Assembly (NCBI GenBank): GCA_903813345.2
Contig: CAIIXF020000004.1
Coordinates: 27,715,486 to 27,779,485, forward strand
DNA length: 64,000 nucleotides
Reading direction: 5' to 3'
Source: Owenia fusiformis
Lineage: Eukaryota > Annelida > Polychaeta > Sabellida > Oweniidae
Within the stretch, counting starts at the first letter, position 1. The number at the start of each line of letters is the position of its first letter. Position numbers and translations under genes: made by a program. Positions 52,670 to 63,669 of the stretch are shown piece by piece. The notes below the pieces were generated by a model. That model ran no database searches, was not told the origin of the DNA, and worked only from the letters and a program-made list of their open reading frames with translations.

Positions 52670-53337
52670 CAAAAAGTGCCGTAAATCCAATGTGACTGAG
52701 GCATCAAAATGTGATTGGACCTACAATCAGTTATTTGTCTGAGTAATAATCAGCACTGTGATTGTTCGGTCATGTATCATGTGACCAAAAATATCACAGG
52801 GTATTTAATTCGTATGTAAATCATCCATATGAAAGGTTCAATTTTCAAGAAAAAACGAGTGTTACGTTACATGTTTATTTTTGTATTCCCAGGGGAAACC
52901 AAATAAGATATTTCTTACTTTGGAAATTTTTTGTCGGACGTTTTATATAAACCAATTTTAGTTGAAAATAAACAGGATTTTAAATGGATTAATTAGTGAT
53001 CATACTTAGAGGCTACTCAGAGAAGGATTAGAACGTTTAAAGAGTATTTAGATGAGAGTGAAATCGACATTGCAAGTTGTTCCAATGAAAATGTGAACAA
53101 CATTTACACTGAACGAAAACAAGTTCATTGAAAATTCCCAGGAGGGTGGGGTATCGTTATTATTGTATTATCTAATAAGCCTGGCCAATGGATATGGCCA
53201 TCTATCAAATGACACGTGACCCGATTTTGGCAAATCATACAGTTGCCAGCTTGATAATGATATGACAATATGTTAATCATCTCTACTGAAGTATAGTTCG
53301 AACTGATAATCTTTGGATGCCATCAATGAGAATTATG
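52670..53337. other. No gene recognised
   Basis: The short plus-strand frame 52762-52950 has no motif. Sequence is otherwise AT-rich. Confidence 0.45.
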
Positions 53338-53580
53338 CTGCAATATACAGTATGCTACACAATATTATACTGCAATATATGAAATACAATAACATTCAGT
53401 TATACTGCGACATAGGAATTACAACAGCATTCAGTTATACTACAATATGTGGAATACAATAAGATTCAACTATATTGTAATATGTGATATATAACATTCA
53501 TTTTGCCTCAATATATGATACACAATAATTCATTAATGCTACAACATACGCGTATGATATACAATAGCATCCACAGTTCA
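53338..53580. repeat. Degenerate tandem repeat of about 40 bp
   Basis: Units of the form ATACTGCAATATATGAAATACAATAACATTCAGTT recur about six times with substitutions and indels. Confidence 0.75.
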
Positions 53581-54050
53581 AGTGAAGTAAATTGACCAGC
53601 TGATGTTTTTTTACCGGAAGCACACCTGGCAACACCACATGGTCAACATTCAACTCTAGCACGTGATCAACTTTACGACCAATCAAACTCTGAGTAGAAC
53701 CTATTAATATTACCACAGGAGGTAAGACAAAGGCATGCTGTGCTTTTTTGAAGTAAATCATAAATACGATGCGTTGTATTATCTAAAATAACAATTTTGA
53801 TTTTAAACTTGCTATCAATTGCGCTACGTGGAAACATAATATGTCACACCATTCTTCGCAATCGATTGCTTTCTATGATAAAGTATGACAAAATCAACAT
53901 GTTTTTAAAATTTTATGCTTTTGTAAATAATACACAAAATACAATCTTAGTGATGTATGACCACGGTATTGTTATGTCTAGTTGTACACATTTTGATTTT
54001 GAGTTTGAAAAAAATACACTATCCTCAAAAGTTTGTCAACCATGACTTTA
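53581..54050. other. No gene recognised
   Basis: Frames at 53498-53761 (minus) and 53797-54045 (plus) show no motif or splice context. Confidence 0.4.
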
Positions 54051-54052
54051 TA

Positions 54053-54114
54053 TTGATTAAATCCCGGAAGTGTTTATTAAGGATTGATTAAATCCCGGAA
54101 GTGTTTATTAAGGT
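54053..54114. repeat. Direct duplication of about 31 bp
   Basis: ATTGATTAAATCCCGGAAGT plus GTTTATTAAGG is present twice in tandem, 300 bases upstream of the signal-peptide exon. Confidence 0.9.
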
Positions 54115-54351
54115 GTGAACTATAACCCTCCATCCTTTTTTATTTTGTTGAATTCATTGTGATACGTGTAGATAGATTTCGTTTGTCATATATTGATGGT
54201 AATTCTTTGTTTTTTTTAATCGCCAAGATAGACTGGTTTCCAACATGTACGGCGGATGGATGTTACCAATCTCTTGGTGGGGAGTGACCACTAACCATCT
54301 AATATCCAACATAAATATACATTCTGTGTGCCACGATGGTCATATTCAACC

Positions 54352-54406
54352 ATGATGCCACAGGGCACCATCTCGGTGGCTACCCTATTCATTCTGGTCA
54401 TAAAAG
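54352..54406 (+). CDS. Signal-peptide exon of a putative secreted cysteine-rich protein
   Basis: ATGATG at 54352 opens MMPQGTISVATLFILVIK and the exon ends one base into a codon at a GTAAGT donor (54407), i.e. phase 1. The hydrophobic core VATLFILVI with a short polar N-terminus is a typical secretory signal. The next downstream exon that begins in phase 1 with the right remainder starts at 56513. Joining gives Ala-Gln-Ser-Cys after the core, a plausible cleavage region. That frame remains open beyond the donor (to 54612), but the extension is AT-rich and not protein-like. Linkage to the cysteine exons is inference from phase and position. Confidence 0.5.
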
Positions 54407-55083
54407 GTAAGTCCGATATAAAACGATTTCTTTTTGCATACCTTTATTTACTATCAAGTAACGTGGAAAGATCCATCGTACGATTCAATATATATTTAAA
54501 TGCATCTTGTAATTTAAACATCACCTTGACGATACAAGTGATTATATGTAAAAAAAACAACGTGTTCACGTATCTCTACTGTATTGCTGATAATATGATT
54601 GAACAGTACTGACATTTTTAGGATGAAAAATATATTGAAGCGGTATTAAAAAGGTATATTTGATGGAACTTTCAAATCCATAAACATATTGTTTTAGTCG
54701 AATTAAAGTTCAAGCTTCAGAGACTAAAAACTTGATACATTTTGAATTATCTCTGTCTAAAAGGGATGAGGAATTAAATTTCAAAAGAGGGATTTATACA
54801 AGCTATGAAAATTAATATTATGTAATCTGTTTTTCAATTGTATTTTTCTCATGTTTTTATCAGTCGCTCGTCTAAGCAGAATGAGGGGAAATATATCATG
54901 TTATATTTTTAATTTTTCACTAAATGCGTGACACATCAGCCTGGACACATATACACTACACTGGACAAACTTTTTGGTGACAAAACACAATGAAATTTCA
55001 TAAAAAACAAGAGTTGCATGGGATCTACTGTATAGCGGGTGTGTGGCAAAAAACTGAATATTATTTTTATTAATGTGCTACAT
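54407..55083. other. Putative intron 1, first part
   Basis: AT-rich sequence after the GTAAGT donor with no reading frame of interest. It ends at the 55084 foldback element. Confidence 0.4.
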
Positions 55084-55934
55084 ACACCCTATGCAGACAG
55101 AGCCCGTGGGAAATATTGGGTGCGGCGCAAATGAGCGGAGGGTGCGGAGCTAACGGTCATTTTTGAATTCAAAATTGGGATATTTCTGAAACTAAGCCGT
55201 TTTGGGACTTCAAATATACCAAGATATGTGTATTTGACACCAAATATCAATAAAATTGTGAAAATAGTAGTGCAATTCATTTTATAGCGACGCAGTATGC
55301 CTTAAACATTTCCCAGACCTATATATTTTGAGACCATCCTTTTAATACTGCGTCCCCAGCATTCATAAAAAATGGTGTTCAAGATACACTACCCATGCAA
55401 ATTATTTTTGCATCTTGGAAGCCAGGCAGTATCTGTGTGATTTTATAAAAATTCGAAAATGTTCTTCAGATATGAGCCCCTCTAAATATTGGTTGCGGAG
55501 CTACGTTTATGGAGCTGCTCCGCACCCAATATTTAGAGGGGGCTCATATCTGAAAAAATTTCCGAATTTTTATAAAATCACACAGATACTGCCTGGCTTC
55601 CAAAATGCAAAAATAATTTGTATAGATAGTGCACCTTGAACACCATTTTTTATGAATGCTGGGGACTCAGTATTAAAAGGATAATTTCAAAATGTATAGG
55701 TCTGGGAAAGGTTTAAGGCACACTGCGTCGCTATAGAATGAATTGCGCTACTATTTTCACACTTGTATTGATATTTGGTGTCAAATACACATATCTTGGT
55801 ATATTTGAAGTCCCAAAACGGCTTAGTTTCAGAAATATCCCAAATTTAAATTCAAAAATAACCGTTAGCTCCGCACCCTCCGCTCATTTGCTCCGCACCC
55901 AATATTTCCCACAGGCTCTGTCTGCATAGGGTGT
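55084..55934. mobile_element. 851-bp foldback element with ACACCCTATGCAG termini and 4-bp target duplication
   Basis: The left arm from ACACCCTATGCAGACAGAGC and the right arm ending GCTCTGTCTGCATAGGGTGT are inverted copies over about 420 bp each with few mismatches, meeting at a short centre near 55510. ACAT precedes (55080-55083) and follows (55935-55938), a likely 4-bp target-site duplication. The arms contain mirrored 63-codon frames (55089-55280 minus, 55738-55929 plus) encoding nearly the same peptide (VKYTYLGIFEVPKRLSFRNI); they result from the palindrome. A solo arm lies at 25546. It sits in the first intron of the cysteine-rich gene model. Confidence 0.9.
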
Positions 55935-56512
55935 ACATACAACTAATACCACGGTGGTCGTGGTAAAACAGTCCATATTTTGTTTTATTTGTAAGTTTCA
56001 CCAGCAATACAATTCCTTGATTTACAAAATTTCAAGGTGAACATTGTAGAAAACACCTTTTCATAAAAAAAACATAGAGTGTAATTTGTAAAACACATAC
56101 GGATATTTAATAGACATGCACAATAAGAGTCATTTAAATTCTATTTGTATTCTACTTGTTAAACTGATGCAAATTATTTATTTCAATATACGAGGGTTAT
56201 GCAACATATTATCCTGTTCCGCCACGTGAGTATTTTTACATACAAATTGTCCCCAAAATTAAAGCTTTAAAACATGATTCAGGCAAAATTGTTGTCCTAC
56301 GCAAGTGATAAAAATTTTCTACAAATGTTATAAAAAATTACAAAATCAGTAAAATATATACCTTTACCTGTGCAATAGCTTGTATTCAGAATCGAAGTTG
56401 CTTTAATGCTAGCTAATACTTACTGAAGTAAGAGCACCATTTCTTGCGAAATATTATGATGCTAGATAACCGCTTATATGCATATTGTTTATTAGATTGT
56501 ATTCAATTTTAG

Positions 56513-56833
56513 CACAATCATGTTCTTATTGGGGATCTTGGATTGATGTCCCAGGGCAATGTAATCCACCGCCTGGATGCACCAAGATATCAAAACGTGA
56601 GATAGAAGATCCAGTCAACAAACGTTCGTCTCCCGTACGATGCACCATGACGAATTACCCATGTAAAGTAAAGAGAACATGCCAAAGGTGTGGATACTAT
56701 AAACGCAGTGGTGGTACTGGTGGATCGTGTTCAAGAGTAGAATACAAAACAGTAAATCGCTTAATGTGCTGTAGAACATATCCTCCCCCTCCTCCCCCTC
56801 CTCCGCCACCTCCAACTACCCCGCCCCGTCCAA
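56513..56833 (+). CDS. Cysteine-rich domain exon (copy A) with proline-rich tail, symmetrical phase 1-1
   Basis: Acceptor ATTCAATTTTAG and donor GTAAGT give an exon of 321 bases, entering and leaving in phase 1. It encodes ten Cys: SCSYWGSWIDVPGQC, PPPGC, RCTMTNYPC, KVKRTCQRCGYY, GSC, then YKTVNRLMCC, followed by a run of 11 Pro and TTPPRPS. The start (C-x-YW-x2-W) and end (EYKT...CC-x-PP) match the exon at 63670. The dibasic KR pairs between Cys 3 and Cys 4 could be processing sites. The even cysteine number and secretory leader upstream suggest a disulfide-bonded secreted or matrix protein. No named family is recognised; W-x2-W recalls but does not fit thrombospondin type 1. The antisense frames 56615-56909 are shadows. 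Confidence 0.6.
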
Positions 56834-59340
56834 GTAAGTATGTTCTCTTTTTCTTAGTATGACATATTATGTATTTATAAATTATATTCAAACTAATCAA
56901 GGTAATCAAACAATTACAGTTTATGACACATATACTATATTGTGTAAAACGTATAAGCGAATTACACTCCGCGCTTAATGCAAAAATCTCATTTGATCAA
57001 GGCGATTAAAAAAATATTAAACCCTTGTTACTCAGCACCCCAAAGACGACAGACTGCATGAAATGTCAAACTTATGTGTTTTACTCTTATAAGGATCTTT
57101 TTGCATTGTTTCAAATTTGAACTCGATGGATTGAATATAACAGCTTATAATTACTGTATACACTATTCGGTCAAGACAAGTAACTTAGTCAACATTCGAT
57201 ATTCGTATGTCCATCAATATTTACTAAGAATGGTGCCACAATTGAAGTAAACCTCTGGTTAATTATTTTCAATAAACATATCTGCAAACGTGTAAATGAT
57301 AATTTTGATGTTCTGTTACATATTGGTGAAGCAATCTTTGGGATATGACCTAAATTTCTGATTTTCCACTGTGTCCCTGTATACCCCTACTTCAAAAGAT
57401 ATATGTTATTCGTCATTTTTCATTATGAACCAACCATAAATGTATTTTTTCTTGTTTACATACAGAATGAACTTTCGGTTTTAAAATATTGCAAGACGGT
57501 ACTGCATTTATTTGTTCAGGATATCGAGCAAACAAATGCGTGTCAATTTACACTGTAATATCCTACATACTTATATTTCAAGGGTAGTTTTGAAGAATAA
57601 TCAAGAAAATCCATGTTTTCAAATGGATTCATCCTTGTCAAAGAACGTGAATGAGGATATGCCGTTTGAAAAACTCACAACAAGTTCTTACAATTCTTGG
57701 TTAAAAAAAATAATTTGAAAGTTGTGATTTCGAATGTAATATCCTACTCAATGAAATTTGTTGATATTTGTGAATTTTTTCTTTCGAAATGCACATTGCT
57801 GGATAACAGAACCTTGCCATGTTCGAGAGGCTCGAAAAGTGTTTTGTTAATACTTGACGTCGTACGGATATTTGGATGTGATTGACGTTTTCGTTAATCT
57901 CCTACCACTGTAATTTCCAACTTAATTTTTGGAAGCCAAATGTGATAGTCACGAATTGATATTTAAGCCACACGTTGATGCATACATCATGTGTGTACAT
58001 TAACTGTCGAATACATGCCAACTTACATTTATATAAATATCCACAATTAACTCAAATCATCAATTCTCGAAACGGTTAATTATTTAACCTGGTGAATTGA
58101 ATTTTTCATTTTGATTCATAATTATGGTATCGGATTTGAGTATAATATAAGTCGAGGCTTAAACAAAGCAATAAAATTACGTGAAACCTTTTGTGAAAAT
58201 TCGAACGATTTTTCAAGAATCCTCCTTCAAGTGATACTAAAGTGCTCCCCGGGAGTGGAAATTTCGTCTTGTGTAATAAAAATAATAGAGCGGGTGGTTT
58301 GAATTTTTGTTTGAGTTTATAGTTAACATCTATAAATTGAAAAACATATCGCCTAATTGAGAGGTACATGCATATTTTGGCGATCTATCATTATAAAGGG
58401 CTAAATATTGTGCAAAAACAGGAGTTGACACGCTTACATTTGAAAATGAAATTTCCTACATAATCGTCGACTCATGTTTAAAAGTCATGAAAACAAGGTT
58501 GATCACAAAACATTGACCCAGCTACTGTCTATTCAGCATGGGTTCACTAAGGGAAATATTATTAATGACTTAAATCGTTTACAGTTGAGTTGTATTCCAA
58601 GAAACTTATCAATTTAGAAATGCAAATTGATCAATTTTGTTTTTCAATTATAAAAAATGGCACCTGTTGAGAACAACGTTTTCAAGTTTTTTTAAAACGG
58701 AGATATTTACTTATGCAACATTCATTGGCATGTGTCAGGGAATAAATAGGAAGAATATGCATTCGATTCTATATCTTGTTCCTGAAGGAGTTTGTTAAGG
58801 AGCGGTATATCTTAACGTACTTTTATCATCCCGAACTCAAACATTTCGAATACTTATTTCGAAAACGCTTTGTTGAGAATGGATTCGAGATGTACTCAAA
58901 AGTAGTGCGTTAAAATGTGTATTATCATCTAAATAACCACCTCACAAATTATTTTGGAAATCAAAGATGTACGTTTTTTGAGTTTTTTATTTTCGAATGT
59001 TGACTTACTCACTTGGCTTGACTGTATTGCCTGATTATGACGAATATTGCGAAACGTTTTTTGTTCTTTATTACATTATTAAGTAACAGATTTCACAACG
59101 CTAATTATTTTATCATTACGATAAAGGAAATTAATTTGATTTGATTTCATTTGGTTTCAGACAGTGACACGTCGCAAAAAGGTGGCGCACTCGTGTTTTT
59201 AGGGTATCGCATGAATGTAACTTTAATTCTTCGGAATATAAGATAATATTCTAATTAAAGTTATATATCATTTTAAAGCTGCTTTAATGAAGTTTTCAGA
59301 ACAAGTACACTTCTTTCACAATTCTTGCGCGTTCCTTTTT
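56834..59340. other. Putative large intron of the cysteine-rich gene
   Basis: Follows the GTAAGT donor. Frames at 57512-57718, 57697-57885 and 58106-58369 (minus) are AT-rich and show no cysteine pattern or other motif. No further domain exon was recognised here. Confidence 0.4.
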
Positions 59341-60087
59341 ACAGGGTGTTTAAAAAACGCAACCCAAAGAAATCGCTATATCTTGGAAAATACTAATGCA
59401 ATTTTGTTCATTTTTTCAGGGAAGAAAGAAGAGAATGTGTATGTAGAGCTCTTGTAGTTATTTAGTTGTAAAACATGAAGCCTTGGACTCATACTCAAAA
59501 GACATTAGTATTAGAAAGATACGAAAAACGCCGTCGGGGGTGACTGCCACAGCAATAAAACCGAATAACTTTCTAGTCATCGTGTTTTAGCTCTTCAAAT
59601 TTGGCACAAATTATCCTCATTCAAAGTATGGTAAATCATCCCTAGAGTGAAATCGAAATCATTCCAGGGACTTTACACTTATGGTCGAAATGCGTTCGAA
59701 ACACAGTCAAACGCCCTGGTTCAGGCAGACTTAAGAAGGTATTTTGACCATGACTGTAAAGTCCATAGAGCGATTTTGATGAAACTCCACAAATTCATCA
59801 CACATTGAATGAGGATAATTTGTGCCAAATCTGAAGTTCCAAAACACAATGGTTACAAAGTTATTCAGTTTTATTGCTGTGGCAGTCACCTTTGACTGTG
59901 TTTTTCGTATCTTTCTTATACTAATGTCTTTTGAGCAGGTGTCCAAGGCATCATGTTTTACAACTAAATAACCACAGGAGCTCTACATACACAGTCTCTT
60001 CTTTCTTACCTGAAAAAATGAATTCATTTGGATACGTATACCAAGATATAGCGATTTCTTTAGGTTGCGTTTTTTTGAACACCCTGT
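59341..60087. mobile_element. 747-bp foldback (MITE) with ACAGGGTGTTTAAAAAACGC termini
   Basis: Left ACAGGGTGTT(T)AAAAAACGCAACC and right GGTTGCGTTTTTTTGAACACCCTGT are inverted ends. Arms of about 350 bp stay alignable (AGAAATCGCTATATCTTGG / CCAAGATATAGCGATTTCTT; AATTATCCTCATTCAA / TTGAATGAGGATAATT), meeting near 59715. Similar ACAGGGTG ends occur at 474-486 and 11791. The minus-strand frames 59731-59946 and 59951-60136 fall inside one arm and are not genes. It lies in the large intron of the cysteine-rich gene model. Confidence 0.9.
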
Positions 60088-60203
60088 AAAAAAGAGTTTT
60101 TTGACCAAAAATCTGGCAAATATCCGCTGTCGACACGTTACATTTTTAATAATGTTTCGTCGTTAAACACTCATAACTCAAAAAATATTTGACTATTATA
60201 TAG

Positions 60204-60384
60204 AGGTTATTTAATGGGAGGGATGGAATATGGATTTTATTCCGAGGGAAAATATGATATTGGCCAAGGAAAATATCATATTGACCGAGGGCGATAGCCC
60301 GAGTGTCAATATGATATTTTCTGAGGCCAATATCATATTTTCTCAAGGAATAAATCCATATTCCATCACGACCATCAATAACCT
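60204..60384. mobile_element. 181-bp foldback element
   Basis: AGGTTATT...GATGGAATATGGATTT...ATTCC at the left pairs with GGAATAAATCCATATTCCATC...AATAACCT at the right. The inner part has GAAAATATGATATTGGCC / GGCCAATATCATATTTTC and a centre GAGGGCGATAGCCCGAG. Confidence 0.85.
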
Positions 60385-60660
60385 ATTTATTTCATAATAT
60401 TTTTTTTTCAATTTTTGTATGTCATCATCCAATGATTGTGACATAAAATTATACAATTTATCATATAACATTTTCAACTTTTATTATCAAGTTTTACTTA
60501 AAAATATAAATAATTTATAACAATAAAATGGCTCATAATATGGCAAAATAAACACAATATCATGAAACGTCTTAATGAAACATGTGGATGTAGAATGGGC
60601 CTACATGTATGTACTTTTCAAGAATGTCTACATCTTATTCCATACTGTACATATCAGTCA

Positions 60661-62501
60661 TTACTCTTGAGAACTGTCACTACTACTATATATAATTCTC
60701 CTGTACTTTCTGCTCTTTACAGGGGAATCTTCAATTGCATGTGCTCCACTTGCTGACCCAAAATGAAAATTGAATACACCCCTAGCATTTCCAAAGGAAG
60801 TGCTGGGTGCTGGCCCAGAACAAGCTGATGATGCCCTCTTTGTAGACTCTGGAGATTCTGAACGCTTCCCACTTGATATTGTGTTACTTATCTGTTCTTT
60901 CTTTTTCATTGACATTTTGCTATAATTGTTAACACTTAAAACATTCTTCCAACCCATGACTTTCTTAATGTTGTTGATTTCAACGTCATTATCTACCATC
61001 GTTTGTGCGGCTGTTTTTCTAGCTGAATAGTTGGTGATCTTCTTGTCTTGGATTCCCACTGCAATAAACAACGGCACTGTCGGGTTAATAACATTACGAT
61101 ATGGACAGATGAGATATTGTTGCAGATAATGGATATGGGATAAAAAAAGTTGAGTGATATTGGATAAAAATTATAAGGGATATGGGATATCAAGTACAGT
61201 GTCAAACCTTTAAATTGAAAACTACTAATTGTAACAAAAATACAATAATTCACCTAATGAAACTTTTCAATAATGTCTACATCTATAATAGTACTCAAAG
61301 AAATTGGTAAAACTAACCTTTAACAGCTGCTACGCATGATAGAATCTATAGAGTTGTGTCCCATAGGCCTGGGGTAGAACCATTCATCACCCTCAGAGAA
61401 GTTATCTTTCTTTATCGGTTGAAGATAAAATGGCGCATCTGGATTCAACATTGTCCTATGTGAAGCATACTTCTCATATACAGCTACAGGGCAACGATCA
61501 CTACCTGGAATTTCAAACATTAGCGGAGGATCCTCTCTGATATTGCGCTCATCTTCACCGGTCCTTGTCTTCGTTTGTCGTTCAGTTAATCTTAGATATT
61601 TCTTTCCATTTACTGACACCAATTCCTCAATGTCACCCCAGCATAAGTTACGCGCTTCACGTCCTGTCCGCATTCCAAAGTGTGTTGTATTGTTATAATA
61701 CACTGTTGTGAGAAGTGATGTTGGATTCTCTAATCCAAAGCCTCCTGCAAAAACAATGTGATAAAAAACATGTAGATAAATTACATGATTATTTTAGATT
61801 TGATAATATCAAAAACATACATAATCTTTTAATCATGTGTCTTAACCTTCATTGCATGTGAAACAATGACATATAGTTTTAGTGACTTTAGTGCATGTCA
61901 TCTATGCCTGGGTCACAAATGCTGCGATTCGCCGGCCAATTGAGCATTCTGTTCAAAAATGTATTCAATTTATGAAGAAAATACTCAATCGGCTGGGCGC
62001 CGGCCGATGAATCACAGCATTTGTGACCCAGGCATTAGCGAGATTCCAATGTTGTTCATGGCATTTACCTCTTGAATACAGGATATCGATTTCGTCATTG
62101 TCAAGGCTTGCTGCAGCAAACGGCTTATTTCCAAGACCTTGACTTTTCAAATTCTTCTGCTTTGATTTTAGAGCAGTTCGGCACTTATCAAATACGATGG
62201 ACTTCAGCAAATCTTCCATGTATTCTTTATCCTTGAGATATCTTGCGATGCTGCTCATAAAAGCTCTTAAGGTTGATGGTTGATATTCTGCACCATCCTC
62301 CTTTCTTATGTTAATGAAAAAATGTTTGAGGTGGTCATTAAGATCATGGGGATCTATCTCCTCGATCGGTCTGAGTTCATTCCTCTCACTCCGTAAAAAA
62401 TCTACTAGGATTTTTATGTCACTTTTAGTTTTCTTCGAAGTATTGATATTTTCTTGACCTTTAATGAAGTCATCAACATCCTCTGTTGCATACCTAGACA
62501 T
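60661..62501 (-). CDS. Crypton-like tyrosine recombinase gene, three exons
   Basis: Exon A 62501-62068 starts at ATG in MSRYATEDVDDFIKGQ and carries the core-binding fold (EIDPHDLNDHLKHFFINIRK, YQPSTLRAFMSSIARYLKDK). Its AGAG|GTAAAT donor joins in phase 1 to exon B, 61744-61318, after TTGCAG. Exon B has SLLTTVYYNNTTHFGMRTGR, whose Arg corresponds to the first catalytic Arg, LCWGDIEEL, and RLTERQTKTR with the beta-hairpin Lys. Exon C, 61058-60661 after TTTATTGCAG, has ITNYSARKTAAQ (second Arg; the usual NHS is NYS) and VLSVNNYSKMS (candidate catalytic Tyr), then a Ser-rich acidic tail. In exon B the frame meets TAA at 61322-61320, four bases before the donor. One extra base there would let VK continue into GIQDKKITNYS. 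The layout (DUF3504-like, as in Crypton-derived QRICH1/ZMYM proteins) points to a Crypton or a domesticated copy, nested antisense in the intron of the cysteine-rich gene. Confidence 0.75.
61905..62034. mobile_element. 130-bp foldback element in the first intron of the Crypton-like gene
   Basis: TGCCTGGGTCACAAATGCTG at the left end is the exact complement of CAGCATTTGTGACCCAGGCA at the right end. The match continues with GATTC(G)CCGGCC / GGCCG(A)TGAATC. The minus-strand frame reads on into it from exon A, but the splice donor at 62067 precedes it. Confidence 0.9.
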
Positions 62502-62505
62502 ATTT

Positions 62506-62541
62506 GTCACAGTAATAGACCTTTGTCACAGTAATAGACGT
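62506..62541. repeat. 18-bp tandem duplication at the 5' end of the Crypton-like gene
   Basis: TTTGTCACAGTAATAGAC occurs twice in direct succession immediately upstream of the ATG (minus strand). Confidence 0.9.
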
Positions 62542-63669
62542 AAACTAGATGATAATAATTTCAATAATTTCAATTTTCCAAACGATTTTTTTTACTTCCT
62601 GTAGAGATGTGCTAGACGAAAAGCGTAAAACTCAAGAGAAATTACCGGGAATATTTCTGATACGGGATCTGATACGGGATTTTTGCTGATACGGGATCCA
62701 ATACGGGATCTGATACGGGATTTTGGCTGATACGGGATCTGATACGGGATTTTTCAAATAACACTTTTATTCCCTGTTATTTTCCCAGGGAAAACATGTT
62801 ATTATGGAATAAACTTTATTTTCGTCTTGATAGAGGTAGATGGAAGTGTTATTTAAAAGACTGAATTCTAGCAAGCGTCCCATATTGTGACGTCATAAAG
62901 TTTGAAAAATAGAATCTGTCGTCTGCTAATTTTTTGTTACCTTTAACTTTTCAGGTGTACATCAAGCAAAAATTACGAGACCAATTTGAAATAAATCTTA
63001 CATGATTATCTTACTCATAAACTCTTGTTCATTAATCAAGAGTTGTTTTTGTTCGTAAACTTATGTGTTTTCTGTTGTATGTGGAAAAGTGGACGACGAA
63101 AGGTTTTCAAAATTCAATAAAGTATGGCAATATTAGGCCATTCAACTATTTTCAAACATAGCAACACATATATTTATTTCAGCTAAAATATAAATTGATT
63201 CGTGTTTTATAATGCTCCTATCCCATTGTTAATATGTATACGATATCAGAGATATTCGTCTAATATATTTTGAGATATAGAGGCAAATGTTGAGGACGAA
63301 AGGACGAAAGGTGTACATTTTTCTCAAAAATGTCACATTCTGTCGTGTGTTAAAAAACGAAAGTGTCTAACAATACGTGCGCGAACTATTAGCGACGTGT
63401 CAGTGTACGTAGTTGCTGGTCTCGACGCATCTTTGTTATTTAAGTTATATGTATGTTTAATTTCCCCAAAATAATGTAATGCAAACAAACTACTGTACAA
63501 AGTAAATACAAAATATAATTTGATCTAGTGTATCGAAAACATATATTCCAAACTCTAGTTATTTTAAAAATGAACAGACTTGAGTGACTCCTCTAAAATC
63601 TCTTGGAATTCGACTTTTATTTTCCCAATTGAATAAAAACAAATTAAAAGTTCTTTATAATTTCTAAAG
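62542..63669. other. No gene; GATACGGGAT repeat and CRE-like site
   Basis: TGATACGGGAT recurs about seven times between 62657 and 62757 with TTTTTGC or CT spacers. TGACGTCA lies near 62890. GGACGAAAGG is duplicated near 63290-63310. Remaining sequence is AT-rich and would be intron of the cysteine-rich gene model. Confidence 0.5.

Noticed and set aside
55089-55929. Two opposing 63-codon ORFs with nearly identical peptides
   Set aside because: They arise from the arms of the 851-bp palindrome; similarity follows from the inverted repeat, not from protein selection.
56513-56833. Thrombospondin type 1 domain
   Set aside because: The W-x2-W start is suggestive, but the cysteine spacing and the terminal CC-x-PP do not fit the type 1 pattern.
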